Below are positions 49,690-58,607 of a stretch of DNA of 64,000 nt, one piece after another. Position numbers and translations under genes: made by a program. The DNA is from Kribbella pratensis (GTDB taxonomy: Bacteria > Actinomycetota > Actinomycetes > Propionibacteriales > Kribbellaceae): positions 806,001 to 870,000 of the forward strand of contig NZ_SODU01000001.1 in the NCBI RefSeq assembly GCF_004366075.1, given 5' to 3'. The notes beneath the pieces are model-generated. The model was given only the letters and a program-made list of their open reading frames with translations. It was not told where the DNA came from and did no database searches. The first letter of the stretch is position 1. Each line of letters opens with the position of its first letter.

Positions 49690-50766
49690 ATGCGACTGCC
49701 TGTCATGCCGCCGGTCAAGCCGATGCTCGCCAAACCGGTCAAGGAGATCCCGCGCGGGGACCTGTCCTACGAGCCGAAGTGGGACGGGTTCCGGTCGATC
49801 ATCTTCCGCGACGGCGACGAGGTGGAGATCGGCAGCCGGAACGAGAAGCCGATGACGCGGTACTTCCCCGAGTTGGTCGAGGCGGTGAAGGCGAATCTGC
49901 CGGAGCGCTGTGCGATCGACGGCGAGATCATCGTGATCGGAGAGTCCGGCGACCGGCTCGACTTCGAGGTCCTGCAGCAGCGGATCCACCCGGCCGCGAG
50001 CCGCGTGAACATGCTGTCCGAGAAGACCCCGGCCCGGTTCGTCGCGTTCGACCTGCTGGCGCTCGGTGACGACGACTACACGGAGCGCCCGTTCAGCGAA
50101 CGCCGTACGGCGCTGATCGACGCACTCGCGAACGTGAAGGCGCCGATCCACGTCACCCCCGCAACCGCCGACCACGACACGGCCGCGCAGTGGTTCCAGC
50201 AGTTCGAGGGCGCCGGCCTGGACGGGCTGATCGCCAAGCCGCTGGCCGGGACGTACCAGCCGGACAAGCGCGTGATGTTCAAGATCAAGCCGGAGCGTAC
50301 GGCGGACTGTGTGGTGGCGGGCTACCGCCTGCACAAGAGCGGCCCGGACCGGATCGGCTCGCTGCTCCTCGGGCTGTACAACGACGACGGCACGCTGGCG
50401 AGCGTCGGCGTGATCGGCGCCTTCCCGATGGAGCGCCGCAAGGAGCTCTTCGAGGAGATGCAGCCGCTCGTCACCACCTTCGACGAGCACCCGTGGGCCT
50501 GGGCGAAGCAGGAGGAAGGCGTCCGTACGCCGCGCAACGCCGAGGGCAGCCGGTGGCAGGCAGGCAAGGACCTGTCCTTCATCCCTCTGCGCCCCGAGCT
50601 GGTCGTCGAGGTCCGCTACGACCACATGGAAGGCATCCGCTTCCGGCACACCGCGCAGTTCGTCCGCTGGCGCCCCGACCGCACTCCCGAATCTTGCACG
50701 TACGAGCAGCTGGAGGAGCCGATCAAGTTCGACCTGGCCGACGTACTGTCGAGCGCCCAACGCTGA
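49690..50766 (+). CDS. ATP-dependent DNA ligase (LigC-like)
   Basis: This ATP-dependent DNA ligase of 358 residues seals nicks. The nucleotidyl-transfer lysine is in motif I EPKWDGFR, motif III is in RFVAFDLLALG, motif IV in GLDGLIAKPL and motif V in MFKIKPERTADC. An OB-fold domain follows with EVRYDHMEGIRFRH. The size and lack of extra nuclease or polymerase domains fit the LigC type of actinobacteria, which act in backup base excision or end-joining repair. Its stop overlaps the next ATG. Confidence 0.93.
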   Translation: MRLPVMPPVKPMLAKPVKEIPRGDLSYEPKWDGFRSIIFRDGDEVEIGSRNEKPMTRYFPELVEAVKANLPERCAIDGEIIVIGESGDRLDFEVLQQRIHPAASRVNMLSEKTPARFVAFDLLALGDDDYTERPFSERRTALIDALANVKAPIHVTPATADHDTAAQWFQQFEGAGLDGLIAKPLAGTYQPDKRVMFKIKPERTADCVVAGYRLHKSGPDRIGSLLLGLYNDDGTLASVGVIGAFPMERRKELFEEMQPLVTTFDEHPWAWAKQEEGVRTPRNAEGSRWQAGKDLSFIPLRPELVVEVRYDHMEGIRFRHTAQFVRWRPDRTPESCTYEQLEEPIKFDLADVLSSAQR

Positions 50767-51521
50767 TGCTCTACAGCCTCTACACGCGTCGCCTCCGCCG
50801 CCTGCTCGCCGGCCTGCCGAAGCCGGAGCACGTCGCGATCGTGATGGACGGCAATCGCCGCTGGGCGCGTGGCGCCGGCTACGACGACGTACGCATCGGT
50901 CATCGCTTCGGCGCCAAGCACCTGGAGCAGTTCCTGCAGTGGAGCTCGGACGCCGGCGTCACCTGTGTCACGGCGTGGGTCGCGTCGGCCGACAACCTGC
51001 GCAAACGCGACTCGGCCGAGGTCGATTACCTGATGGAGCTCACCGAGAGCGTGCTGGCCGATCATGTACGCCGTGACCACCGCTGGCGGCTGCACGTCGC
51101 GGGCCAGCTGGACCTGTTGCCTGATTCAACGGCCCGCGCGCTGAAGGAAGCGGTCGAGTTGAGCCGCGACCGCGACGCCGGTGATCTGACCCTCGCGATC
51201 GGGTATTCGGGCCGGCTCGAGGTCGTCGACGCCGTACGGTCCGTGCTCGACGACGCGGCGGCGGAAGGGACCTCGCTGGAGGAGGTCGCGGACAGGCTCA
51301 CCGAGGAAGAGATCGGCCGGCACCTGTACGTGCCCGGCCTGCCTGACCCCGATCTGGTCATCCGGACCAGCGGCGAGCTGCGGATGTCGGACTTCCTGCT
51401 CTGGCAGGCGACCCGCTCGGACATCGAGTTCTGCGACCTCTACTGGCCGGCGTTTCGCGAGGTGGATCTGCTGCGGGCGCTCCGCACGTACGGACGGCGG
51501 AGACTGGAACGATCCAGTTGA
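50766..51521 (+). CDS. Cis-prenyltransferase (undecaprenyl diphosphate synthase-like)
   Basis: This 251-residue enzyme adds isopentenyl units in cis to allylic diphosphates. The catalytic Asp is in VAIVMDGNRRWA, and the C-terminal signature is DLVIRTSGELRMSDFLLWQ. It could be the main lipid-carrier synthase or a short-chain paralogue, since actinobacteria often have two; the sequence alone does not decide. It overlaps the ligase gene by one base, a chance coupling or shared control. Confidence 0.92.
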   Translation: MLYSLYTRRLRRLLAGLPKPEHVAIVMDGNRRWARGAGYDDVRIGHRFGAKHLEQFLQWSSDAGVTCVTAWVASADNLRKRDSAEVDYLMELTESVLADHVRRDHRWRLHVAGQLDLLPDSTARALKEAVELSRDRDAGDLTLAIGYSGRLEVVDAVRSVLDDAAAEGTSLEEVADRLTEEEIGRHLYVPGLPDPDLVIRTSGELRMSDFLLWQATRSDIEFCDLYWPAFREVDLLRALRTYGRRRLERSS

Positions 51522-51585
51522 ATACTTCGCGCCGCTGAAGGGGCATCATGGGGGTATACCGACTGGTAAGCGCGGAGGTGGCACG

Positions 51586-52089
51586 ATGTACGACGTCGTA
51601 CTGCTCGTCGAACAGGAACTGTCCGAGCCCGACGCGAAGCGCGTCGTCGAGCTGCATCAGGACATGCCCGATCCGGTCACGTACCACGTACTGGTGCCCT
51701 GCCACAACGCGGAGGCCGGCGTCGAGGCCTCGATCAGCGCCCTCGGGACCGCGGACCTCTACGGGCCGGGCCTGGCCGGTCAGCGTCAGGACCTCGCCGA
51801 GGCGCAGAAGGCGATCGACACCGAGGCCAAGGGCTGCAGCGGGCGGAGCGTCCAGCGGCTGCGCGATCTCGGACAGGCCGCCGAGGGCGGCATCACGCAC
51901 GACCGGCCGATCGACGCGCTGGTCGCCACCGTGCAGCACGTCCACGGCCAGGAGGTCATCATCCTGACGCGGCCGCACATCGTGGCGGAGTTCTTCCACC
52001 TCGACTGGACCAACTCGGCCCGCCGGCACCTCGGCGTACCGGTGCTCCACCTGCTGGAGTACGACTCGAAGCCGGCCGCGGCCAAGTAG
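51586..52089 (+). CDS. Conserved actinobacterial protein of unknown function
   Basis: This 167-residue soluble protein has an alternating beta-alpha pattern (MYDVVLLVEQELSEPDAKRV; VTYHVLVPCHN; EVIILTRPHIVAEFFHLDW), which suggests a Rossmann-like or universal-stress-like fold without the ATP-binding GxxG motif. Homologues are sometimes labelled indole-3-glycerol phosphate synthase, but none of that enzyme's barrel motifs is present. GGAGG stands seven bases before the ATG. I can offer no function. Confidence 0.8.
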   Translation: MYDVVLLVEQELSEPDAKRVVELHQDMPDPVTYHVLVPCHNAEAGVEASISALGTADLYGPGLAGQRQDLAEAQKAIDTEAKGCSGRSVQRLRDLGQAAEGGITHDRPIDALVATVQHVHGQEVIILTRPHIVAEFFHLDWTNSARRHLGVPVLHLLEYDSKPAAAK

Positions 52090-52144
52090 TACCGCTCTCC
52101 AAAACCGGGTGCGAGCCGCCCGGACGCGCTCTACCCTCCCGGGC

Positions 52145-52686
52145 ATGGATCTTCGCGAAGAACGTCGGAGCGACCGGCAGGCCGTGCGGGATGTTCACCT
52201 GCAGGCGTTCGGTGACCACGGGCCTGTGGTGGCTGACCTGGCCGACACCCTGCGGGACACGATCACCTCTGAGGCGGCCTCTCACTGGTCGCCGAGCACG
52301 ACGGGCAGGTGGTCGGCAACGTTATGTTCACCCGCAGTCTTCTCGATGCGGAGCGCCGGCTGGTCGATGTCCAGGTCCTCAGTCCCTTGGGCGTGCTGCC
52401 CGAGTTCCATCGGCGCGGCATCGGCTCGGCCCTGGTCCGGCGTGGTTTGGAGGTCCTCGCCGAGCGGAATGTTCCGCTGGTCTTTCTGGAGGGCGATCCG
52501 GGCTTCTACTCGCGGCTAGGCTTCGAGCCCGCCGGCGGCCTAGGTTTCCGAAAGCCGTCCCTGCGTATCCCGGACGGCGCCTTCCAGGTCATCAGGTTCC
52601 CGGCGCATGAACCATGGATGACCGGCACCCTGGTTTATGCGGAGGCCTTCTGGCGGCACGACTCGGTCGGCCTCCGCACGGCTTAG
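52145..52686 (+). pseudogene. GNAT acetyltransferase, frameshifted
   Basis: The N-terminus (MDLREERRSDRQAVRDVHLQ) reads in one frame to about 52274, and the rest of the GNAT fold reads in another frame from about 52276: GLSLVAEHDGQVVGNVMF, the acetyl-CoA loop FHRRGIGSALVRRG and the C-terminal FYSRLGFEPAG. One added base at GAGGCGGCC would join them into a full N-acetyltransferase of about 180 residues. This is either a real mutation or a sequencing error. TACCCT at 52132-52137 gives a leaderless start. The stop overlaps the end of the small convergent gene. Confidence 0.85.
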
Positions 52687-52859
52687 TGCTGGAGGAGAGC
52701 CGCGTATGTGACGCCGCCGGCCAGGCTGGCGATGAGTAGCGACAGCGTGGTGCGGATTGCGCGCTCACCGGTTCGGCCGTAGTGGCGGCCGTCCTCGGAG
52801 TGGTACGCGACCTTGAAGCCGGCGTACCCGGCTGCGAGGACGAGACCCAGTTTGATCAT
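52683..52859 (-). CDS. 58-residue membrane protein after the ABC exporter
   Basis: This small protein reads MIKLGLVLAAGYAGFKVAYH at the start, then a polar loop with charged and Gly/Arg residues, and ends with a second hydrophobic stretch (TLSLLIASLAGGVTYAALL). Its two hydrophobic segments suggest a hairpin in the membrane. The ATG shares one base with the exporter stop, so it is translated from the same message. No family is known to me; a small accessory subunit of the exporter is possible. Confidence 0.75.
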   Translation of the reverse strand: MIKLGLVLAAGYAGFKVAYHSEDGRHYGRTGERAIRTTLSLLIASLAGGVTYAALLQH

Positions 52860-54745
52860 CAGACACCTGCCGCGGTACCGGACTCGTTGAACTGCGTGTG
52901 GTACAGATCAGCGTACTCGCCGCCGGCCGCGAGCAGCTGCTCGTGCGTGCCGCGCTCGACGATGTTGCCGTGGTCAACCACCAGGATCAGGTCCGCGTTC
53001 CGCACCGTCGACAGCCGGTGCGCGATCACCAGCGACGTACGGCCTTCCAGGGCGGTGTCCAGCGCCCGCTGAACGGCGACCTCGGACTCCGAGTCGAGGT
53101 GCGCGGTCGCCTCGTCCAGTACGACGATCTTCGGGGCCTTCAGCAACAACCGGGCGATTGCGAGTCGTTGCCGCTCACCACCGGACAGCCGGTGACCGCG
53201 ATCGCCGACCACGGTGTCCAGCCCGTCCGGCAGCGCGGACACCAGCTCCCAGATCTGCGCAGCCCGCAGCGCGGCGACCATCTCGTCCTCGGTCGCGTCG
53301 GGCTTCGCGTACCCGAGGTTGGCGCGGATCGTGTCGTGGAACATGTGCGCGTCCTGCGTGACGTAGCCGATCGTGTCGTGCAGGGACTGCAGGGTCACGT
53401 CGCGCACGTCCTGACCGCCGACGCGCACCGCTCCCCCGCTCACGTCGTACAGCCGGGCGACCAGGTTGGTGATGGTCGTCTTGCCGGCTCCGGACGGGCC
53501 GACCAGCGCGACCATCTGCCCGGGCTGTACGACGAAACTCACGTCCTCCAGCACCTGCGCCGAGACGCGCTTGTCCAGGACCGCGACGGACTCGAGGCTG
53601 GCCAGCGAGACCTGCTCGGCCGTCGGGTACGCGAACGCCACATGGTCGAACTCGACACTCGCCGCGCCGGCCGGCAGATCCTTCGCGTCCGGGGCGTCCT
53701 GGATCATCGGTTCGAGGTCGAGCACCTCGAAGACCCGCTCGAACGACACCAGCGCGGTCATCACGTCGACGCGGACGTTGGATAGTGCGGTCAGCGGACC
53801 GTACAGCCGGCCGAGCAGGGCGACGAGTGCGAGCAGCGTGCCAATGGTCAACGTCTCGCGGACGGCCAGGTTGCCGCCCACGCCGTACACCAAGGCTGTC
53901 GCCAGCGCGGCGACCAAGGTCAGCGCGGTGAAGAACACGCGGCCGAGCATCGCGATCCGGATGCCCAGGTCGCGGACCCGCCCGGCCCGCTCGCCGAAGT
54001 CGGCGTTCTCGAGGTGCGGCTGGCCGAACAGCGTGACCAGGAGCGCGCCGCCGACGCTGAAGCGCTCGGTCATCGAGGTGGACATCTCGGCGTTCAGGTT
54101 CATCTGCTCCCGCGTCATCGCGGCCAGGCGGCGGCCGAGGACCCGCGCGGGGATCAGGAAGATCGGCAGCATCAGGATCGCCACCACGGTCAGCTGCCAG
54201 CTCAGCGCGAGCATCGCGCCGACGACCAGGATCAGGCTGATGACGTTCGAGACGACGCCGGACAGCGTCGAGGTGAAGGCCTGCTGGGCGCCGATCACGT
54301 CGTTGTTGAGCCGCGAGACCAGCGCACCCGTCTGCGTCCGGGTGAAGAACGCGACCGGCATCCGCTGCACATGCGCGAACACCTTCGTGCGCAGGTCGAA
54401 GATCAGCCCTTCACCGATCCGCGCCGAGAACCAGCGCTGCACCAGGCCGAGCGCCGCCTCCACGACAGCGAGCAACGCGACCACCAGGGCCAGCGCGGTC
54501 ACCAGGCCGGCGTTCCCCTTCGAGATCCCGTCGTCGACGATCTTCTTGAACAGCAGCGGCGACGCGATCACCAGCACCGCCGAGACGATCACCAGCAGCA
54601 GGAACGCCGTGATGTGCCAGCGGAACGGCCTCGCGAACCGGACGATCCGCCGCAGCGTGCCCTTGGCGAGCTTCTGCTCGAGGACCGACGAGTCCTGGCG
54701 CCGCCAGCCCATCGCGCCCATCCCTGGGCGCATCATTCCCGACAT
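52859..54745 (-). CDS. ABC exporter, fused permease-ATPase
   Basis: This 628-residue half-transporter of the MsbA/LmrA-type has six helices (about residues 40-330) and an ATPase domain. Walker A is in VGPSGAGKTT, the Q-loop in YVTQDAHMFHD, the signature is LSGGERQRLAIARLLL, Walker B IVVLDEATAHLD and the H-loop IAHRLSTV. It should work as a homodimer exporting lipids or drugs. GGGAG is close to the ATG. It is divergent from the SRPBCC-ArsR operon and followed by a small membrane gene. Confidence 0.94.
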   Translation of the reverse strand: MSGMMRPGMGAMGWRRQDSSVLEQKLAKGTLRRIVRFARPFRWHITAFLLLVIVSAVLVIASPLLFKKIVDDGISKGNAGLVTALALVVALLAVVEAALGLVQRWFSARIGEGLIFDLRTKVFAHVQRMPVAFFTRTQTGALVSRLNNDVIGAQQAFTSTLSGVVSNVISLILVVGAMLALSWQLTVVAILMLPIFLIPARVLGRRLAAMTREQMNLNAEMSTSMTERFSVGGALLVTLFGQPHLENADFGERAGRVRDLGIRIAMLGRVFFTALTLVAALATALVYGVGGNLAVRETLTIGTLLALVALLGRLYGPLTALSNVRVDVMTALVSFERVFEVLDLEPMIQDAPDAKDLPAGAASVEFDHVAFAYPTAEQVSLASLESVAVLDKRVSAQVLEDVSFVVQPGQMVALVGPSGAGKTTITNLVARLYDVSGGAVRVGGQDVRDVTLQSLHDTIGYVTQDAHMFHDTIRANLGYAKPDATEDEMVAALRAAQIWELVSALPDGLDTVVGDRGHRLSGGERQRLAIARLLLKAPKIVVLDEATAHLDSESEVAVQRALDTALEGRTSLVIAHRLSTVRNADLILVVDHGNIVERGTHEQLLAAGGEYADLYHTQFNESGTAAGV

Positions 54746-54800
54746 CCGGCTCCCTTTCTGTGGTGAACCTTCATAACACCCGGAGTGACTCCGCGCTTCC

Positions 54801-54861
54801 CGCAACTTTTGGTTGCGCATCGGCGCGACCTGGTCTAGAGTCACATGCAACCAAAGGTTGC
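54801..54861. promoter_or_regulatory. Two palindromic operator sites for the ArsR-type regulator
   Basis: CGCAAC-TTTTG-GTTGCG (54801-54817) and GCAACC-AAA-GGTTGC (54847-54861) share GCAAC/GTTGC half-sites. They lie between the divergent exporter and SRPBCC genes, the second 15 bases before the SRPBCC start, and are fit for repression of the ArsR operon and perhaps the exporter. Confidence 0.75.
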
Positions 54862-54876
54862 GAAAGGACGGAAGCG

Positions 54877-55317
54877 ATGACCAGGAGCATCGAGCGGGAG
54901 ATCCGGGTGGAGGCCAGCCCAGAGGTGGTCTACGAGGTGATCAGCTCGCCGGAGCACCTGCGCGAGTGGTGGCCGGACGACGCCGACCTCGACGCGGCCC
55001 CCGGCGCGACCGGCACCGTCACGTTCCGGCGTACGGACGAGACCAAGGTCGTGCCGCTGACCGTGGTGGAGGCCGACCCGCCGCGGCGCTTCTCCTTCCG
55101 CTGGGCGTACGACGACGAGCCTGTCACGCCGGAGAACTCGCTCCTGGTCACCTTCGACCTGATCCCGGCCGGCGGCGCCACGCTGCTCCGGTTCGCCGAG
55201 ACCGGGTACGACGAGGCTTCCAAGCCGGACGAGATGCTCGAGGACCACACCACCGGGTGGGACTACTTCCTCCCCCGGCTCGCGCCGTACGCCGAGCGGC
55301 AGGCGCAGCGGCCGTGA
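54877..55317 (+). CDS. SRPBCC/AHSA1-type domain protein 1
   Basis: This 146-residue protein has the START-like SRPBCC fold (AHSA1 type), with the N-terminal IEREIRVEASPEVVYEVIS, then LREWWPDDADL and the C-terminal GWDYFLPRL. The fold forms a hydrophobic cavity for a small ligand. It is first in an operon with an ArsR regulator and a second SRPBCC protein, a common actinobacterial and proteobacterial arrangement of unclear function. AAAGGA lies eight bases before the ATG. Confidence 0.9.
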   Translation: MTRSIEREIRVEASPEVVYEVISSPEHLREWWPDDADLDAAPGATGTVTFRRTDETKVVPLTVVEADPPRRFSFRWAYDDEPVTPENSLLVTFDLIPAGGATLLRFAETGYDEASKPDEMLEDHTTGWDYFLPRLAPYAERQAQRP

Positions 55318-55649
55318 TCGACGACGAGCTCTGGTCGGCGATCGGTGACCCGACCCGGCGGCGGATGCTCGACCTGCTGCTCGCGAGCGGCGGCGGTACG
55401 GCGACCAGTCTCAGCGACCAACTGCCCGTCACCCGGCAGGCGGTCGCGAAGCACCTCGGCGTACTCGACCGGGCCGGGCTGGTGCACTCCACGCCGTCCG
55501 GACGGGAACGCCGCTACACCGTGGACGAGGACCGCCTCGCCCACGCGATCAACCAGCTGACCGACGTCACCAGCGCCTGGGACCGGCGGCTGCAACGCAT
55601 CGCCCGCATCGCCGAGGCGATCGAAAAACACGAAAGGAAACTTCCATGA
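55314..55649 (+). CDS. ArsR-family regulator of the SRPBCC operon
   Basis: This 111-residue winged-helix protein has the segments WSAIGDPTRRRMLDLL and PVTRQAVAKHLGVLDRAGLV, typical of the ArsR group next to SRPBCC genes. It lacks the metal-site CVC motif. The GTG overlaps the previous stop and the ATG of the next gene overlaps its own, both by four bases. It probably represses the operon at the GCAACC palindromes. Confidence 0.93.
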   Translation: MIDDELWSAIGDPTRRRMLDLLLASGGGTATSLSDQLPVTRQAVAKHLGVLDRAGLVHSTPSGRERRYTVDEDRLAHAINQLTDVTSAWDRRLQRIARIAEAIEKHERKLP

Positions 55650-56089
55650 GCGACATCCTGCACCGCGTTGGCATCCTTGCATCCCCGACGGACGTCTACG
55701 CCGCACTCACCACGATCGACGGTCTGGCCGGCTGGTGGACAGAGGACACGACCGGCGACCCCGACGGTGTGATCCACTTCCGCTTCGCGGCCGCGGGCGG
55801 CGAGGGCTTCGACATGAAGGTCCTGGAGACGAAGCCCGGCGAGCTCGTCCGCTGGGAGGTCGTCGACGGTCCCCCGGAGTGGATCGGCACCCACATCCGC
55901 TTCGACCTCTCGCAGACCGACGAGTGGGCGATCGTGCTCTTCAAGCACGAGGGCTGGAAGGAGCCGGTCGAGTTCATGCACCACTGCAGCACCAAGTGGG
56001 CCAGCTTCCTGCTCAGCCTCAAGAAGTACGTCGAGACCGGCAAGGGCGACCCGTCCCCGAACGACGTGGTGATCAGCAACTGGCCCTAG
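55646..56089 (+). CDS. SRPBCC/AHSA1-type domain protein 2
   Basis: This 147-residue second SRPBCC protein has ILHRVGILASPTDVYAALT at the start, LAGWWTEDTTGDPDG after it, and a C-terminal FLLSLKKYVETGKGDP. It is only weakly similar to the first one in the operon, so this is not a recent duplication. It is translated in ATGA overlap with the regulator and ends four bases into the convergent enoyl-CoA hydratase gene. Confidence 0.9.
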   Translation: MSDILHRVGILASPTDVYAALTTIDGLAGWWTEDTTGDPDGVIHFRFAAAGGEGFDMKVLETKPGELVRWEVVDGPPEWIGTHIRFDLSQTDEWAIVLFKHEGWKEPVEFMHHCSTKWASFLLSLKKYVETGKGDPSPNDVVISNWP

Positions 56090-56856
56090 GAAAGTGCGGC
56101 CAGGAGCTCCTTCAACCGGCGTTCCTGGGCCTCACGCTCGGCCCTGAGCTGGTCGTCGTACGTGCGGTCCGCGGCACCGAGGAGCAACGCCTTGGTCTCG
56201 CGGATCGCGCCGGGCAGCGGGCCGAGCAACGCGTCGGCCAGGTCCTTGACCGTCGCCTCCAGTTCGTCCGCCGGTACGACGATGTTCGCGAGGCCGAGCT
56301 CCTTCGCCTCCGCGGCCTCGACCCAGCGGCTCGTCGCACAGATCTCCAGCGCCCGCGAGTACCCGACCAGCTCGACGAGCGGTTTCGTACCGCCGAGGTC
56401 CGGCACCAGCCCGAGTGACGGCTCGCGCATGCTGAAGCGGGCGTCGGGCGTGACGACCCGCAGATCACAGGCCAAGGCGAGCTGGAAACCGGCGCCGACC
56501 GCATGGCCCTGCACCGCGGCGATGCTGACGATCTCGGGCCGCCGCAGCCAGGAGAACCCGGTCTGGAACTTCGCGATCAGCTCCAGGACCTCGTCGGTCG
56601 GCTTGGCGCCGAGGCTCAGCAGCGGCTCTTCGCCCAGATCGTTCTCGCCCATGATCAGCCGGCGGTCCAGACCGGCCGAGAACGACGGCCCCTCCCCCGA
56701 CACGACCACCACACGGACGTCGGACGGCAGCGCCGTACCGAAATCGGCCAGTGCACTCCACATCGCGGGCGTCTGGGCGTTGCGCACCTCCGGACGGTCG
56801 AGCACCACACGCGCGACCGGTCCGTCCACCGTCAACCGCAGTCCGAGATCCGTCAT
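56086..56856 (-). CDS. Enoyl-CoA hydratase/isomerase family protein
   Basis: This crotonase-fold protein of 256 residues has the oxyanion-hole segments FSAGLDRR and AVGAGFQLALACDLR, and the catalytic region FSMREPSLGLVPDLGG with a glutamate. It hydrates or isomerises an acyl-CoA; the exact substrate is not shown. TAATAT seven bases before the ATG suggests a leaderless message. It is convergent with the SRPBCC operon. Confidence 0.9.
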   Translation of the reverse strand: MTDLGLRLTVDGPVARVVLDRPEVRNAQTPAMWSALADFGTALPSDVRVVVVSGEGPSFSAGLDRRLIMGENDLGEEPLLSLGAKPTDEVLELIAKFQTGFSWLRRPEIVSIAAVQGHAVGAGFQLALACDLRVVTPDARFSMREPSLGLVPDLGGTKPLVELVGYSRALEICATSRWVEAAEAKELGLANIVVPADELEATVKDLADALLGPLPGAIRETKALLLGAADRTYDDQLRAEREAQERRLKELLAALS

Positions 56857-56880
56857 GGCCCGGATATTACTCGGAAGTAA

Positions 56881-58479
56881 TCAGGCGAGCGAGATCAGGT
56901 CGGCGTACTCGTTGGTCCAGAGGTCCTCGACGCCGTCGGGCAGCAGGACGACACGCTCGGGTTCGAGGGCCTCGACGGCGCCCTCGTCGTGGGTGACCAG
57001 GACGATCGCGCCTGTGTACGAGCGGATCGCGTTCAGCACCTCGGCGCGGGACGCCGGGTCCAGGTTGTTGGTCGGCTCGTCGAGGAGCAGGACGTTCGCC
57101 GCCGACACGACCAGCGTGGCGAGGGCGAGACGGGTCTTCTCGCCGCCGGACAGCACCTTGGCGGGCTTGTCCGCGTCGTCGCCGGTGAACAGGAACGAGC
57201 CGAGCACGCTGCGCGCCTGCGTCTCGTTCAGGTCCGGGGCGGCGGTCTTCATGTTCTCAAGGACCGTCCGGTTCACGTCCAGGGTCTCGTGCTCCTGTGC
57301 GTAGTACCCGAGCTTGAGGCCGTGGCCGTCGATCACCTCGCCGGTGTCCGCCTTCTCGATCCCGCCGAGGATCCGCAGCAGCGTGGTCTTGCCGGCGCCG
57401 TTCAGGCCGAGGACGACGACCCGCGAGCCCTTGTCGATCGCCAGGTCGACGTCGGTGAAGATCTCCAGCGAGCCGTACGACTTCGACAGCTCCCGCGCCA
57501 TCAGCGGCGTCTTGCCGCACGGCGCCGGCGTCGGGAAGGCGATCTTCGCGACGCGATCCTGCTTGCGCTCGTCCTCGAGCGAGGACATCAGCCGCTCGGC
57601 CCGGCGCAGCATCTGCTGGGCCGCGGCCGCCTTGGTCGCCTTGGCGCGCATCTTGTTCGCCTGGTCGACCAGCTGCGTCGCCTTCTTCTCCGCGTTCGCC
57701 CGCTCGCGCTTGCGGCGCCGCTCGTCGGTCTCCCGCTGGAGCAGGTACGCCTTCCAGCCGACGTTGTACACGTCGATCTCGGCCCGGTTCGCGTCCAGGT
57801 GGAAGACCCGGGTGACGGTGTCCTGCAACAGGTTCACGTCGTGGCTGATCATGATCACGCCACCGGCGTACGACTTGAGGAAGTCGCGCAGCCAGATGAT
57901 CGAGTCGGCGTCCAGGTGGTTGGTCGGCTCGTCGAGCAGCAGCGTCTCGGCCTGCGCGAACAGGATCCGGGCCAGCTCGACCCGGCGGCGCTGACCACCG
58001 GACAGGGTCGACAGCGGCTGGCCGAGGACGCGGTCCGGGAGACCGAGGTTGGCCGCGATCCGGGCCGCCTCGGCCTCGGCGGCGTACCCACCGGCGGCGT
58101 GCAGGTCCGCCTCGGCCCGCTCGTACCGCCGCATGCCCTTGGCGCGGGTCTTCTCGTCCGCACTCGCCATCGACTTCTCGGCGGAGCGCAACCGCCGTAC
58201 GACGTCGTCCAGGCCGCGCGCGGACAGGATCCGGTCCCGGGCCAGTACGTCGAGATCGCCGGTGCGCGGGTCCTGCGGCAGGTAGCCGATCTCGCCCGAG
58301 GACGTCACGGAACCGCTCGCGGGCAGCCCTTCACCGGCGAGAATCTTGGTCAACGTCGTCTTGCCGGCGCCGTTGCGGCCGACCAGCCCGACCTTGTCGC
58401 CGGGGCCGACCCGGAACGAGGCGGGCGCGAGCAGCTGACGGGCACCGACGCGAACCTCGAGATTGGAGACAGTGATCAT
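56881..58479 (-). CDS. ABC-F family ATPase
   Basis: This 532-residue protein has two ABC domains in tandem and no membrane helix, the ABC-F type that acts on ribosomes. Walker A loops are GRNGAGKTT and GLNGAGKTT, the signatures LSGGQRRR and LSGGEKTR, and the Walker B ends DEPTNHLD and DEPTNNLD. A charged linker of about 80 residues (235-315; KRERANAEKKATQLV) between the domains is the arm that reaches the P-site. It could be a translation factor or an antibiotic-protection protein; the interdomain arm is of moderate length. Confidence 0.94.
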   Translation of the reverse strand: MITVSNLEVRVGARQLLAPASFRVGPGDKVGLVGRNGAGKTTLTKILAGEGLPASGSVTSSGEIGYLPQDPRTGDLDVLARDRILSARGLDDVVRRLRSAEKSMASADEKTRAKGMRRYERAEADLHAAGGYAAEAEAARIAANLGLPDRVLGQPLSTLSGGQRRRVELARILFAQAETLLLDEPTNHLDADSIIWLRDFLKSYAGGVIMISHDVNLLQDTVTRVFHLDANRAEIDVYNVGWKAYLLQRETDERRRKRERANAEKKATQLVDQANKMRAKATKAAAAQQMLRRAERLMSSLEDERKQDRVAKIAFPTPAPCGKTPLMARELSKSYGSLEIFTDVDLAIDKGSRVVVLGLNGAGKTTLLRILGGIEKADTGEVIDGHGLKLGYYAQEHETLDVNRTVLENMKTAAPDLNETQARSVLGSFLFTGDDADKPAKVLSGGEKTRLALATLVVSAANVLLLDEPTNNLDPASRAEVLNAIRSYTGAIVLVTHDEGAVEALEPERVVLLPDGVEDLWTNEYADLISLA

Positions 58480-58607
58480 CGGGGGTCGCAGGCGTCCTTA
58501 CGCTGGGATACGGGCTGAGCTCTGGGCGGCATGCCAGTGTCGTGGCTGTGTGATCGCGGTGTCGCGGCACGCCGAAATCCCCCGCTCTCAGGACTAGTGT
58601 AGGTGCC

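Noticed and set aside
51586..52089. Indole-3-glycerol phosphate synthase
   Set aside because: Homologues sometimes bear this label, but the 167 residues contain none of the barrel motifs and no tryptophan genes are near.
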